Made by a program: the position numbers and the translations under genes. The notes under the pieces were generated by a model, which was not told the DNA's origin, searched no databases, and saw only the letters and a list, made by a program, of their open reading frames with translations. From Sporopachydermia quercuum (lineage: Eukaryota > Ascomycota > Sporopachydermiomycetes > Sporopachydermiales > Sporopachydermiaceae): a DNA stretch of 64,000 bases. Location: positions 1,365,676-1,429,675 of the forward strand of contig BCGN01000004.1 of the NCBI GenBank assembly GCA_001599295.1. Reading direction: 5' to 3'. Positions 23,782 through 35,750 of the stretch are shown in pieces. Each line of letters opens with the position of its first letter. Positions within the stretch are counted from its first letter, which is position 1.

Positions 23782-24889
23782 ATGGCTTCCAAAGAAAACG
23801 TTAAGCCAGATGAGCTTCCAGCTCATGGCAAACCTTCAGTTTCCAATTCTCCAACAATTGCTATACTTTCATATTGTTTATCGTCAATTTTGATGACAGT
23901 TACCAATAAATATGTTTTAAGCGGTTACTCTTTTAATATGAATTTTTTGCTCTTGACTATTCAGGTATGTCGAATGTATTATATCTGTGCTTGTTTTCGA
24001 GCATCTGATCTCATTAACTATATAAAGCTGATTTTTCTCACTAACAATTTGTTTCTAGTCTGCTGTGTGTTTAGGGTGCATCAGTGTACTCAAAAGTTTT
24101 GGTGTTATCAACTACCGTAATTTCAACAAGAATGAAGCTAAGAAATGGTTCCCTATTGCAGTTTTCCTTACTGTTATGATATATACTGGTTCCAAGGCTC
24201 TTCAATACTTGAACATTCCCGTTTATACCATTTTCAAGAATTTGACCATTATTTTGATTGCATACGGTGAAGTTTTATGGTTTGGAGGAAGTATCACTTC
24301 TATGATCTTATTTTCTTTTGCTCTCATGGTTCTCTCCTCTGTTGTTGCCGCTTGGGCTGATATCACTGATTCTGCTATCACTGAATTCAACGTTGGTTAC
24401 TTTTGGATGTTCCTCAATTGTTTCTCTTCGGCGTCTTTCATTTTAGTTATGAGAAAAAGAATTAAGCTCTTCAACTTCAAGGATTTTGATACCATGTACT
24501 ACAATAATTTATTGTCCATCCCTGTTCTANTGATTTCTTCATTTGTTGCCGAAGACTGGTCAACTATGAATCTTGCGGTTAATTTCCCTTATGAAAACAG
24601 ATATTCTGTATTGATGGCTATGATTTTCTCTGGTCTATCAACTGTGGGCATTTCGTATTCCAGTGCTTGGTGCGTACGTGTTACATCATCTACAACTTAT
24701 TCGATGGTTGGAGCTTTGAACAAGCTTCCTATTGCTTTGTCTGGATTGATATTTTTTGATGCACCAGTGACCTTTTCCTCTGTCACTGCCATTGTTCTTG
24801 GCTTTGTTGCTGGTCTAGTTTATGCTGTTGCAAAGATTCAACAACAGAAAGTGAAAGATATGTTTTTGCCTGTTACAAACAAAAGTTAA
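23782..24889 (+). CDS. VRG4: GDP-mannose transporter Vrg4 (2 exons)
   Basis: Golgi antiporter importing GDP-mannose in exchange for GMP, supplying mannan and sphingolipid mannosylation. Exons 23782-23964 and 24059-24889 give 337 aa. The intron (94 nt) has a GTATGT donor, a CACTAAC branch and a TCTAG acceptor. The nucleotide-sugar transporter signatures are present: [31 protein letters not shown] (the FKNLT motif) and [19 protein letters not shown] (the GALNK motif that contacts GDP-mannose). About ten membrane segments are expected. The short cytosolic N-terminus is typical. One ambiguous base at 24530 affects a single NTG codon (Leu in the family). Confidence 0.97.
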
Positions 24890-25415
24890 GCTATGTTATA
24901 GGCAATAGAATCAAATTCTAATTAAAAAGCATAATGATACTTATAGGCAATTAAATTAGTGCATTATGTTTTTTTCTGGTTAGTAGGTATCTTCATGATG
25001 TAAGTATTACAGGATCTATAGTTACATTGAATATACCAGTAGAATAAAGGTAAGCCAATTGTAGACGTATATATGTTTATGCAAAACATCTCGAAAGTCG
25101 TTCTATTGTCAAAGGGCAGTGAAATAGAACATTCTAATGCTTACAGGATAAGATAAAAATGATGGGCAAAAAAATGGTTTCCTAACAATATCCATGCGAA
25201 ACCAAGATTTCTTAACATAATCACATACATTATACCTGAACCGAAAATCAATAATAGCATTATTGGATGATGTACCAATTTTAAGTAATATATATAATAG
25301 GCGTTGAATGAAGACACAAATAGTTCATCGTACTATCAATTCTGCTCTTCTGATATGAGTAAATTCTGTTATTGTTGAGTAATACTTTGTATGGACAGAT
25401 ATAATGATACTCTCC
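24890..25415. other. convergent intergenic region, VRG4/SMI1
   Basis: AT-rich 3' flanks of both genes; nothing else seen. Confidence 0.6.
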
Positions 25416-27188
25416 CTATAGTGCCACATCAACGATTTCAGCATCACCATCAGTCTCTCCACCGATCTTGTCATTTACTGAGACATCGGTGTTCTCTTTT
25501 TCCTTTTCCAAATCGACATCTATAGCATCACCATTTGATTTCTTATGATATGGTTCTTCTTTCCCTTCTTCATTCCCATCAGCATCAACAATCTCAACAA
25601 CTGATCTTTTGCGTTCATCAATTTCTATTCTTGAAATTGATGAACCTGGCAGTATGTTACCAGTGCTACTATCTCCATTTCCTTCAACACCCCCAGAAGG
25701 ACTATCCTCGGTACTGTCAGATACTTTCAAGTTCAATGTTCCATCAGTGATACCTTCAATTCCAAGCCCTGCTGGTTCCTTCGTTAATGAACTGTTTCCT
25801 TCTTCGATAATATAATTCTCGGCAGCGCTAAGCTTTGGTGATGATGTACCCAAAGGGCCATTTAGAGAATCTTTGGCTTTACCTTTACTATCAATATTTG
25901 TACTTGATGACACACGTTTCACGACACCTATACTAATTGTAGGTTTTGATCCATATTCTTGAGCTCTAGAGAGAGAGCTACTGCTTGGGTTAGTCAATAG
26001 CTGCTTCCTATCCGCTTTATCCTTAGCGATGACTCTTTTTATTAATACATCAGAATAATTGACGAATTGCATTCTGTTATCAGGACCCACGACTTGGAAA
26101 CACATATCTTGGTTTTCTAGCTCATCTTCGAAAATGAATAAATGATTTTCAAGATCATCAACAAATGTGTTCAAGAAAGAAGCCCAGTCGGGAGCAATGA
26201 CGTACTTAGTATCAAAATCTCTTCCAAATAATATTACTTGACCCCAACGACCTTTTGGACCAGGTGCTAAATCTACAGCAATGTTATTTCCTGCCCAGTC
26301 TTTTGCTAGAGGAATCCAACCCGGATGACAGTACAATTTCTGGACTGCTCCTTCAGGCACGGATTCTTGGTTATGTTCAACAGGGTTCCTGTATCTATTA
26401 CCACTCATACTTCCAGATGCACTACCAGCTCTACCAGAGTTATTTCGCATATTCTTAGCATATAAACTATCGCTACTAATAGAAGTGATGGAATTTGAAC
26501 TACCAAAAGCTGTTCTCGAGCCGGCCTGCTGTTGCAGTAAATATCTATCATAAACTTTCTTCCAGACTGACCATTCAATGGACATTTCTTCTAGATCAAG
26601 AAGTGTATAACCAAATAATAGACCGGTTGGTTTACCACCAGCTTCTTGACCGTCATGGATCATATAACTTTCTCTCACTGAGTCAGGAAGATTACAGCCA
26701 TCCAAGTCATTTTCCAATTCATTCAAATCAATGCCAGTAGCAGGGTATGACAAATTCTCGTATAATTCAGAAAATTTTTCTTCTAGAATTTGGTCTATTT
26801 TTTCCCATGAGTTAGAAACTGGAGGTGAAGGGGGAGCTCCATTGACATAGTCTTGTAATTGAATGCTATTATGTCTGGAGCTTGATGATTCTAAAGCTAG
26901 ACCTTGAGTACTGCTGTGGTTGCTTGTTTGATTTGAACGTTGACCTGGTGCATAAGGAACAGGATTATTCAAGTTAGTACTACTGTTTTGACCTCCAGAG
27001 TAGTTATAAGGATTTGGATGTGCCATGTCTTGAGCAACTCTCCCCGATGCCCCCAATGCTGAATCTCGATCGGAGCTTCTTGTCCCCGATCGATAAGGAG
27101 AATTGTATGATGCATAATGATCATCGGTAGTAAGATTATATAAAAATGATCCAATGGAAGATCCAATATTAGAGAAAAATTTACTCAT
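25416..27188 (-). CDS. KNR4: cell wall assembly regulator Smi1/Knr4
   Basis: Intrinsically disordered hub linked to the cell wall integrity MAP kinase pathway and calcineurin in yeast. 590 aa in one frame. The globular SMI1/KNR4 core is plain: the start resembles yeast (YNLTTDDHYASYN), followed by the WEKID...DLNELENDL helix region, SYMIHDGQEAGGKPTGLLFGY, and HPGWIPLAKDWAGNNIAVDLAPGPKGRWGQVILFGRDFDTKYVIA. Long N-terminal (Ser/Asn/Gly) and C-terminal (Ser, then acidic Glu/Asp) arms flank the core, as in the family. No intron. The gene is divergent from the mitochondrial carrier gene. Confidence 0.95.
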   Translation of the reverse strand: MSKFFSNIGSSIGSFLYNLTTDDHYASYNSPYRSGTRSSDRDSALGASGRVAQDMAHPNPYNYSGGQNSSTNLNNPVPYAPGQRSNQTSNHSSTQGLALESSSSRHNSIQLQDYVNGAPPSPPVSNSWEKIDQILEEKFSELYENLSYPATGIDLNELENDLDGCNLPDSVRESYMIHDGQEAGGKPTGLLFGYTLLDLEEMSIEWSVWKKVYDRYLLQQQAGSRTAFGSSNSITSISSDSLYAKNMRNNSGRAGSASGSMSGNRYRNPVEHNQESVPEGAVQKLYCHPGWIPLAKDWAGNNIAVDLAPGPKGRWGQVILFGRDFDTKYVIAPDWASFLNTFVDDLENHLFIFEDELENQDMCFQVVGPDNRMQFVNYSDVLIKRVIAKDKADRKQLLTNPSSSSLSRAQEYGSKPTISIGVVKRVSSSTNIDSKGKAKDSLNGPLGTSSPKLSAAENYIIEEGNSSLTKEPAGLGIEGITDGTLNLKVSDSTEDSPSGGVEGNGDSSTGNILPGSSISRIEIDERKRSVVEIVDADGNEEGKEEPYHKKSNGDAIDVDLEKEKENTDVSVNDKIGGETDGDAEIVDVAL

Positions 27189-28658
27189 AGCTGCTAAATT
27201 GACAATCTCACAATGGTGTTACTGAGCAATTCTGACGCCTTGATCGTGATTGCTATTTTTTTTATATGCTGGGCGTTCGTATTGTTAGCTTTATCACTTT
27301 TCAATATTCCATATATGTCTATCTCTCAATCTCTAGTTAGTACAATCTTCTTCTGCAGTTGATGTATCAGTCATGAAAACTGAAACCTTGTCGCTATCAC
27401 GTTGAACAAGTCTAACCCGAGTATTCTATAATTAAATAATTTCACAGCCTCCTTCGATATTTCAATAAACTACTATGTATGCATAAGTGAGCAAGCAGTC
27501 GTAAGTCTCAATGAGATCTTATTGATCTGTTTCGATAAGCAATTGACTAGATTTAATAGCAACTTAACAATGGAAATGCAGTGTTGATTTGCAAAATTTG
27601 ATCTTCCTTTTTCACTTTCCTCTTCTTTGATTTCGTGTACCTTTCATTAAAAAGAAAAAAAGAAATACTAATTCATTGAATTGTGAATAAGATACATTTG
27701 TTTCCATACGATGATGAAAAGAATACCTCGATTCAAGGGTTTCATGCATTTAACATTTGGTTTGAAGTTTTAATTTGTACGGTTGGAATCAAGTCCACAA
27801 ATGGCACAACACAAAGATATCACACATCACAAACACCTTAGACTTCCAGTTTTTCCCTTCGTGAATAGGTTGTGTTTTGTATCCAATTTAGGATGGTGTT
27901 TGTGTGAGAATTTCGAACGCGCTGCGGTGACTGTCCGGACGGTTTAATGAGTAATTACCGTAAGTAATTGAGATAAAGTTAGCAAGGCATAGGTAAAGCG
28001 AGATGCGATATTGGTTTAAAGTTTAACAGATGATGTAATCTCTATTGTTACCGAGAAGAAAAAGAGGGAAGAGAAGAGAGTAATATTGTTTCCGCAATCC
28101 CTAAAGGAAATTGTAAACTGCCTGAATACTTACTAGACAAATGATCAATAAGAAAACAATTTTTGAAAACTTTCAATTTAGGAAATAGCTTATTTTGCTT
28201 TTATGGCTGATGTATACTAAGTGCTGATGTTTCTAATTTCATTTGTGCCGAAATGATATGTGTCTAATCTCATCGTTCCAACTGACTAAGACCAAATACC
28301 GGAAACTATGCCGTTCTAACTTATTTCTTACAATGACGACTGATTACTTATTACTCTTACCGCTTATTCATTAAGCAATCTATCATGGCAATGATTGTAG
28401 TCGTTCATCAGTGGGCAATTGAAAGAAGGTCTGTGACTGTACTTGGTTTAGGATTGATACTGTAGTCAACGAGGCAATTTTGTGTTGCTTGAGGCTAGTA
28501 TTCCCACTGACAACTGTGTGGTTAATAACGTAAATACCGCAACCCTGCCTATTGACCATTTGTAATAGTATATGGAACATATTTGTTATCAAAGGGCAGT
28601 ATTCAACTAGCTTTTATAGATCAGGTATTTTTGTTTGCATCTACATTGATTATTCAAA
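27189..28658. other. divergent intergenic region, KNR4/carrier
   Basis: About 1.5 kb. Only short, unconvincing frames such as 28383-28592 (-). No RNA gene or repeat recognised. Confidence 0.6.
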
Positions 28659-29931
28659 ATGCAGGCAAATGTTGAGCCAAATATGCTGAGCGCTTCAGTA
28701 GCTGCAGTTGCTGCTGGATCTCTGACTACAGTGATCACCCAACCACTAGAAGTAATGAAATCAATAGCTCAGCTGAGCGCAATGCTAGCTGTCAATAAGC
28801 CTTATAAGCAAGCTACTTTTAGAACAATGTACACTGGAGGTTCTGCCTTGACTATTGGTAATAGTATCAAAGCTTTAGCTCGAATTCAAGTTTATAACTG
28901 GGCCAATAAGTTTATGAGTGATACACAGGGTCAAACAACAGCTCCCAGAGTTGTAATTGCTGGCATGATAACTGGTTTGGCTGAATCTATTGTTATTATT
29001 CCTTTTGAAAGTGAGAACTGATTTTTTATTATTTTCTTGATCCATTTATCTAGAGTTCACCTACTAACATTATTCAGATATCAAAGTATCAATGATAGAA
29101 AACAGTTTAATACGTCAAACGCTTGAACCAGCAAAATCTGCTGCTGCAGCACTATCATCAACAGCAGCAACTCCATCATCAACAGCATCTTCAGGAAACA
29201 AAGTGAAGCAGCAATTTGGTGTATCAAAAACCTCTGGTGCGGCTTTAAGAGCAAAAGCTCAAGTGAACACTGCTTCAACACTGAAAATAGGTGACTTTCC
29301 TCATACTTTGAGTCAAACATTACATCAAATGTACTCCAACAGAGGTCTTAAAGCGTTTACCCAAGGTTGGTTTCCAACACTACTTCGTCAAGCCTCAAAC
29401 TCGGCAGTTTCTTTTACTTTCTACAACAGTTTGAAGCAATTCTTCAGCACCAGTGAATCAAACACATTAAATGCTTGGGCTTCTTTAGGTCTAAGTATAG
29501 CCACTTCAGCAGCAGTAGTCATCACAACTCAACCTATTGACGTTATCAAAACAAGAATGCAGTCAGCAACCTTTGCTGCCTATTCAAAAGGCTACTCAAC
29601 CAAAGCAAAATCCAGCAACTTGCGTCAAAACATCAAACCCCATAAGAAAATCTATACAACAAGAAATCCATCGTCTGCCAGTCCTGACATAAGGAAACCC
29701 AATCAATCGGAACCTTTAACAATAGCTACGAAGTTCCGGAAGTATTTCTTTGTTCAAATGTTTGAAATATTTACCAGAGAAGGACCAAAAGGTTTATGGG
29801 TTGGTACGGTTCCAAGATTTATGCGTATATCAGTATTTGGTTATTTGAACTATATGATCTATAGTATATCTGATACCTTAACGAAGCATGCATTGACCGA
29901 AAATCCGTTTGCTCCTTCAAATGAGGATTAG
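28659..29931 (+). CDS. mitochondrial carrier, CTP1/YFR045W-like (2 exons)
   Basis: SLC25-family transporter of the inner mitochondrial membrane, closest by eye to the tricarboxylate (citrate) carrier group. Exons 28659-29010 and 29078-29931 give 401 aa. The intron (67 nt) has a GTGAGA donor, a TACTAAC branch and a TTCAG acceptor, and splicing rebuilds the second carrier signature. The three P-x-[DE]-x-x-[KR] motifs are PLEVMK, PFENIK and PIDVIK, each at the end of an odd-numbered helix. ALTIGNSIKALARIQVY resembles the citrate carrier FIIGNTAKAGIRFL. It is about 100 residues longer than a usual carrier, from an Ala/Ser/Thr-rich insertion after repeat 2 and a basic insertion after repeat 3, both in the loops facing the matrix. 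Substrate cannot be fixed from sequence. Confidence 0.88.
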
Positions 29932-30416
29932 TGTTTGATTAGGTTTCTCAATTCTGTATATATTTAAGTAAGGTGGTTTTATAGTCATTAATATACATTA
30001 GGTATAATTATCATTATGACCAAGCTCTTTAATTTATTGATTTATTGTATTGGTTATAAATCCCATATTCAGAAACTATTTATCACCAAGTAGTATTAAA
30101 TAGAAAGCTGAAAATCAGATTTATCGTCCAGACTAAGCAATAATATGCTATGCTGCGTCCACTAGAGCTCAGTAGCTGTTTGTATACATGTTTTCTGTTA
30201 GTAAGTCATACTTTACAATTAAATCTGGCCAATATATCATAAATCATAGTATATAAGACTAGCATAATAAAAACAGAATGGCACTGCAATTCTTAAACTG
30301 AGTCTACGATCTTACATTAACAGGAAGATCTACTAAGCTAAACATCAATAAAGAATCCAATATATTGATTCAACCATCATTCATCAAATCACTTAATATC
30401 ATTATAACAAGAAATC
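29932..30416. other. convergent intergenic region
   Basis: 3' flanks of the carrier and the acyl-CoA synthetase genes; AT-rich, nothing further seen. Confidence 0.6.
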
Positions 30417-32057
30417 TTACAATTTAGATGATCTTTCTCGCTCTTTATCTCCAAGTACTTTATAGTCTTTCATATCTCTTAAAAATCTCCTAAGAATCTT
30501 ACCAGAAGGGCTCTTAGGGATAGCATCCAATACAACAATTCCTCCCCAAAGTCTTTTATGTTTAGCGACATGGGAGTCAAACCATTGTTTAATCTCCAAA
30601 GGGTCCCCACCTGGTTTCAATTGAATGAAAGCTCTTGGATACTCAGTGCCTTCCTCGGGTTTAGAAATGCCAATCACTGCACAATCGACAACCGACGGGT
30701 GTTCCAATAACTTCGCTTCTAACTCAGCAGGGGCTACTTGATGGCCAAATGATTTAATCANTTCTTTCTTTCTATCAACAATGAAAAACAATCCTTTCTT
30801 ATCAACAATGCCAATATCACCAGTCTTCAACCAACCATCAGCCGTAAGGGTTTCTTCAGTTGCTTCAACGTTATTATGATACCCCATCATAACATTTGGT
30901 CCTTTGATCCAAACTTCACCTGGTGATCCTAATGCAACATCGTTTCCTTCGTCATCGACAAGTCTGGACTCAACACCAGCTATTAATTTGCCAACAGATC
31001 CATAATTGTCATAGTCTTTATCTGTTTGATCGCAGAAATGTGTAACTGGCGATGTTTCTGTAAGGCCATATCCTTGTCTTACATCACATTCCAATCTCTT
31101 GATAACTGCCTGAGCAGTACTTTCTCCTAATGGTGCAGCTCCTGAAACAATATTTTTGAATGTCTTCTTCAATTCTGGTAAATACTTCTCAACAACAGGT
31201 GATTTAGATAGCAGAATCAAAATTGGAGGTACCAAAGAAGCATTTGTTATTTTATATTTAATGATTGATTGGAGGAAGTGTTCCAGATCAAACCCTGGGA
31301 AATAAACAACTTGAACACCTTCATAAAGTGAAGTATAGACATAGTTCTGGAGACCGAAAATATGCGTTAACGGTAGAACAGCTCCATGAACACTATCAGC
31401 ATGGAAAGTGTCTGGAACTGATGTAAGCAATTGTTGCACGTTGCTTGATATGTTGAAATGAGAAGTCATAACGCCTTTCGGTACACCACTGGTACCGGAA
31501 GAAAAGCATAGATAAGCTAGTTTCTTTACTGCTTCTTCAGGTGAAAGATACATAGGTGTTATCTTCTTTTCAACCTGTTTCAGCTCCTCCCATAGTTGTT
31601 CGACGGTTGTTATTTGAACCTTTCCCTTCAATTGAGGATTTGATTCTAATGCTTTATTAACAGTATCAAGCAAAGCATTTCTGGTGATTAATAATTTGGT
31701 GCCACTAGCTTTCAACTGGTATGCAATTTCTGGTGCAGTGTAAGCAACATTTGCTGGTGAGACAACACCTCCGTTATTAAGAACTGCATAATGGCATAAT
31801 GGCGTAATCAAATGGAAGTTAGTGAATACGCAGACAACGTCATTATTACCAACATTATACTTGGTATTGAAATGATAGGCCAAACGATCTGTAAGTTCGA
31901 CTATTTGCTTGAATGTTAATCCTTCTCCTGTGACACTATCAATAATCAGTTGCTTATTCGGTGAAGCTGATGCTGGTCCGTGTCTTAAGAAGTCAGATAG
32001 GTTTCCTTTGTAATACCTAGGACTTGGTGTGCTTGAACGATAGATTTTATCCGACAT
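30417..32057 (-). CDS. peroxisomal 4-coumarate-CoA ligase-like acyl-CoA synthetase (PTS1)
   Basis: ANL-superfamily enzyme that adenylates a carboxylic acid and transfers it to CoA. 546 aa, normal length. Motifs in order: phosphate loop FSSGTSGVPKGVMTSH (185-200), YGLTETSP (330-337), GWLKTGD (408-414), the hinge DRKKELIKSFGHQVAPAELE, and the catalytic lysine in PKSPSGK (Lys520). The C-terminus is SSKL, a consensus type-1 peroxisomal targeting signal. The ambiguous base at 30761 lies in a codon NTG where the family has Leu, so TTG/CTG is likely. The family covers fatty, branched and aromatic acids (yeast Pcs60 and fungal 4CL-like proteins); the substrate is not decided by these motifs. No signs of transfer: base composition matches neighbours. 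Confidence 0.92.
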   Translation of the reverse strand: MSDKIYRSSTPSPRYYKGNLSDFLRHGPASASPNKQLIIDSVTGEGLTFKQIVELTDRLAYHFNTKYNVGNNDVVCVFTNFHLITPLCHYAVLNNGGVVSPANVAYTAPEIAYQLKASGTKLLITRNALLDTVNKALESNPQLKGKVQITTVEQLWEELKQVEKKITPMYLSPEEAVKKLAYLCFSSGTSGVPKGVMTSHFNISSNVQQLLTSVPDTFHADSVHGAVLPLTHIFGLQNYVYTSLYEGVQVVYFPGFDLEHFLQSIIKYKITNASLVPPILILLSKSPVVEKYLPELKKTFKNIVSGAAPLGESTAQAVIKRLECDVRQGYGLTETSPVTHFCDQTDKDYDNYGSVGKLIAGVESRLVDDEGNDVALGSPGEVWIKGPNVMMGYHNNVEATEETLTADGWLKTGDIGIVDKKGLFFIVDRKKEXIKSFGHQVAPAELEAKLLEHPSVVDCAVIGISKPEEGTEYPRAFIQLKPGGDPLEIKQWFDSHVAKHKRLWGGIVVLDAIPKSPSGKILRRFLRDMKDYKVLGDKERERSSKL

Positions 32058-33410
32058 TATGCAAATGGATAATGACGATTGTTGATAATATTTCTTTCCT
32101 TTTTGTTTTCGAAGGTGATAATCGTTGTTGCGGATAAATAATTGCGAGTTGTTTTCTTATCACCTCTTTGAAGCTGTTCCGGGTTGCTGTTACCGAGTAA
32201 TCTATCACGGTAGTATCAATGAACAGTTGATAGTTAGTTGCGTAGTAACCTTTTCTCCTTTCCTTTCCGTTAAGAATGGCAGTGATCAATCTGAATGATT
32301 TAATTGATGTGCTCTGTCCAAACAACCAGTCACCTCAATAAACGACAGTAATTGATTGCTATCAAGAGGAAACAGCCCTTTATATACTACTTCGTCAGTG
32401 TCTGCGTCGACTCCTTCGTACTACTAGCTACCTTCCTGGTAAAGTATATACTCCGCGAACCAATGATCAATCTTTTCCTTGGTATTAAAAATCTATCACA
32501 ATATGAATCCTTATCATGTAACTTGTTATTTATACCAATTTCTGCTCATTCAGTCGGTCTTTTTACCTCCTTTTACCGGGGTACTGCAATAAATCAGACT
32601 TTTTCCAATCACTATCTTATTATGATTATGCGGGGAAATAGCATGGGATTTAGAACCCTTTTTTTGAATTTACCGAGATAAGTAAGGGATGGAGAAGCGA
32701 TCGACACGGGAAGGCAAACCAGAAAGTAATGATAAATAATGAGCTTTTGATCAATAACAGTTGTGTTGACTATGAGCTCTATTGATGTCTATAGATATAC
32801 AACATTAAATAAGTGAATGGTAGAGAGGAATAAAGGCCGATCATCCACAATTAAAGAGATATGAAAAGTGGTTATCATTGCAGAAGCAGAATAGGGGACA
32901 AAGCAAAGTTAAGATTCAATGTCCGGTTATGCAAGGGAAGAACATTGTGCATCGAGGAAGAGCCTGCCTAGTTTGGGTGGAATTCGGAAAACCTCAAGAA
33001 AAGCTAGACATATTGTACTTACGTAATCATATTTGCCTCTATATATCGTTTCCGTTACCAAAAAAATAAAAATCTCCGAAATTTGGTTTAAAGTTCTCAT
33101 ACTAAACAAATTTTTTATTATCGCTCTGTCCTTCTGATAATTACTCTATTTGATAGTATAAAAGCATTTGAAGGACTTAATGAAAGGGAATGAAGTATTC
33201 ATTAGAGATTTCTGGGTTTTAAGGAAAAGGGATAATAGTGAAGGATTTTTTCCCCTAAAACATTTTGCTTACTTACTCTACTTTTTATTGTACATTTGAC
33301 AGAAGCTATTCAATCAGCACTTGTATTCTGATCCTTGAGGCTGTTTATTGGTTCCTAGTTGCAGCATAAACACATAAACACACAAAAAAACTTCATATTG
33401 ATTCATCAAA
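32058..33410. other. divergent intergenic region, synthetase/ENP2
   Basis: About 1.35 kb; frames at 32047-32325 (-), 32352-32681 (+) and 32878-33109 are short and lack recognisable content. No repeats or RNA genes seen. Confidence 0.6.
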
Positions 33411-35453
33411 ATGGTATTGAAATCGACATCAGCAAACGTGTCGGTATACCAAATCTCTGGTACCAATACATCAAGGTCGTTACCAGATTGGTTAGCAAGA
33501 AAAAGGAAGCGATCACTGAAAAATGACCCTGACTATGCTAACAGAGTAGAACTAATTCAGGATTTCGAGTTCTCAGAAGCATCAAACAAGATAAAAGTAT
33601 CCAAAGATGGTCAATATATTATGGCTACAGGTACCTATAAACCTCAAATACATGTCTATGACTTAGCGCAGTTAGGTATGAAATTTGAAAGACACACTGA
33701 TACAGAAAATGTTGACTTTATCATGTTATCAGATGATTGGACTAAGTCTGTTCATCTTCAAAATGATCGATCAATAGAATTTCAAACCCAAGGCGGAATA
33801 CATTATAGAGCAAGGATTCCAAAGTTTGGAAGATGTTTAGATTATAACCCTGAAAACTGTGATTTATATTTGGGAGCCTCAGGAAATGAACTATACAGAC
33901 TGAACTTAGATCAAGGTAGATTCTTAGCACCATTTGAACTTGATTCATCAGGGGTTAACTGTATTGATATCAATAAAGCGCACGGATTGGTTAGTGTTGG
34001 AACTGACGAAGGAACGGTTGAATTCTGGGATCCAAGAAGTAGAAATAGAGTGAATCAACTTCAAATAGGATCGAATCCTGTGACTGCTTTAGCTAGTCGT
34101 TTCGATGGATTGTCATTAGGTGTTGGTGAAGGTGAAGGTAAATCATACATATTTGATCTTAGAAGTTCAAATCCTATTGTGAAGAAGGATCAAGGTTATG
34201 GATTCCCTATCATCAAAATGTTGTGGGTTGACACCGATAATGGTTCTTTGGATGGTGCTGCATCAAAAGTTTTAACTGCTGATAAACGTATTGTTAAGTT
34301 ATGGGATAGAGTTCATGGTACTCCTTATACTGCCATGGAACCAACAGTGGATATAAACGATGTTGATTACATTCCAAAGACTGGNATGTTCTTTTTAGCT
34401 AACGAAGGTATTCCAATGCATACATATTATATTCCATCTATTGGTATTGCGCCAAAATGGTGCTCTTTCTTGGATAACATAACTGAAGAGCTTGAAGAGA
34501 AACCATCAACTGCAGTTTACTCCAATTTCAAATTCGTCACTAGAAAAGAACTTGAACAGCTCAACCTTACATCTGTTATTGGCACTAAAGTTGCTAGAAG
34601 CTATATGCATGGTTTCTTTATAGATCAGGAATTGTACGAGAAAGCAAGGCTTATTGTTGATCCATTTGCATATAAAGATCACAGAGATAGAGAGATCAAG
34701 AAGAGAATCGAGAAAGAGCGTGAAAGTAGAATCAGAACAGCCTCCAATGCTCCAAAGGTCAAAGTCAACAAAGCTCTTGCTGAGAAAGTTGTTAATAATA
34801 CTAAATCTTCTACTAATGGTACTTCAATTCTATCGGATAACCGTTTCCAGAGTGTCTTTGAAGATGCTGATTTTGAAGTCGATGAAGAGTCGCACGAATA
34901 TCGTATGATCAATCCAAGTAGTGCTAATAAGCATGTGGCTGTCTCTCACTCTACTTTACGTGATACTTCTCGTCCTTTGACTGCTGCGGAAGAATCTGAT
35001 GAGGAAAGAATGAACAAGAAGCCTGGTGAACTACAGAATTCATCTGATGAATCTGATACAGGCAGTGAAGATGAAGTGGATGCGGCATTGAAGAAACAAA
35101 GAGAAGAGATGAAAAAGCGTTTGGAAGAAGAAAGAAGAAGGAGAAAAGCAGCTAAGAAAAATAAAGATTACATTGAAATGGTGGCTGCTGATGTAAAGGA
35201 AGTAGGAAGTAAAACTGTATCATTTGAACAAAAAGTACAAGAAAATAATGAGATACAGAGACTGAAATTAGAGGAAAGTAAGAACCTCAGAGTGAAGAAA
35301 GGTCCTAAAGGTGAAGTTGAGGTATCTTTTGTTCCTAAGAAGAAGCAGAAGAAAGTTGAATTTGCCGATACAACTCCAAAGGATACCGGTAAGGCAAAAC
35401 AGACATATGAAGGTAGAAGAAGAGCAAGTAAGAATGCATTTAGAGGAATGTAG
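33411..35453 (+). CDS. ENP2: ribosome biogenesis WD protein Enp2/NOL10
   Basis: Nucleolar 90S pre-ribosome/SSU processome factor for 18S rRNA maturation. 680 aa, near the yeast length. The start (MVLKSTSANVSVYQISG) and SLPDWLARKRKRSLKNDPDYANRVELIQDFEF region are diagnostic for the family. WD-type repeats fill about residues 40-360 (GTYKPQIHVYDL, GTDEGTVEFWDPR, ADKRIVKLWD). A conserved HGFFIDQELYEKA segment and the short NUC153 motif (DNRFQSVFEDADFEVDEE, about 475-492) follow, then a Lys/Glu-rich coiled-coil tail with nuclear localisation signals. The ambiguous base at 34385 is in a GGN glycine codon, hence silent. No intron. Confidence 0.96.
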   Translation: MVLKSTSANVSVYQISGTNTSRSLPDWLARKRKRSLKNDPDYANRVELIQDFEFSEASNKIKVSKDGQYIMATGTYKPQIHVYDLAQLGMKFERHTDTENVDFIMLSDDWTKSVHLQNDRSIEFQTQGGIHYRARIPKFGRCLDYNPENCDLYLGASGNELYRLNLDQGRFLAPFELDSSGVNCIDINKAHGLVSVGTDEGTVEFWDPRSRNRVNQLQIGSNPVTALASRFDGLSLGVGEGEGKSYIFDLRSSNPIVKKDQGYGFPIIKMLWVDTDNGSLDGAASKVLTADKRIVKLWDRVHGTPYTAMEPTVDINDVDYIPKTXMFFLANEGIPMHTYYIPSIGIAPKWCSFLDNITEELEEKPSTAVYSNFKFVTRKELEQLNLTSVIGTKVARSYMHGFFIDQELYEKARLIVDPFAYKDHRDREIKKRIEKERESRIRTASNAPKVKVNKALAEKVVNNTKSSTNGTSILSDNRFQSVFEDADFEVDEESHEYRMINPSSANKHVAVSHSTLRDTSRPLTAAEESDEERMNKKPGELQNSSDESDTGSEDEVDAALKKQREEMKKRLEEERRRRKAAKKNKDYIEMVAADVKEVGSKTVSFEQKVQENNEIQRLKLEESKNLRVKKGPKGEVEVSFVPKKKQKKVEFADTTPKDTGKAKQTYEGRRRASKNAFRGM

Positions 35454-35750
35454 TTATACAAGTAGCTGATTATTAAATAAATGTATTATTANCAAACGTA
35501 CTGAACACATTGAATATGTGAATAATGACATGGTATGTGCAAAAAGATTATAGTAACTAAATGCATTGGAATTAAAATGTTCGCTTCTTCTACTATTACA
35601 ATTCAACGTTTGCTGCTTTAACTATAAGGAAGATTATTAATCTAATGATACATAAACAGTTTTTCGATAAAACATATAACTATACATAAAGTCTTTCTTC
35701 TGCACACACTTTCTCGTACTCCTACTTCATACATCATTTCATTCACCGCC
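35454..35750. other. convergent intergenic region
   Basis: AT-rich 3' flank of ENP2 with an ambiguous base at 35492; nothing else seen. Confidence 0.55.
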
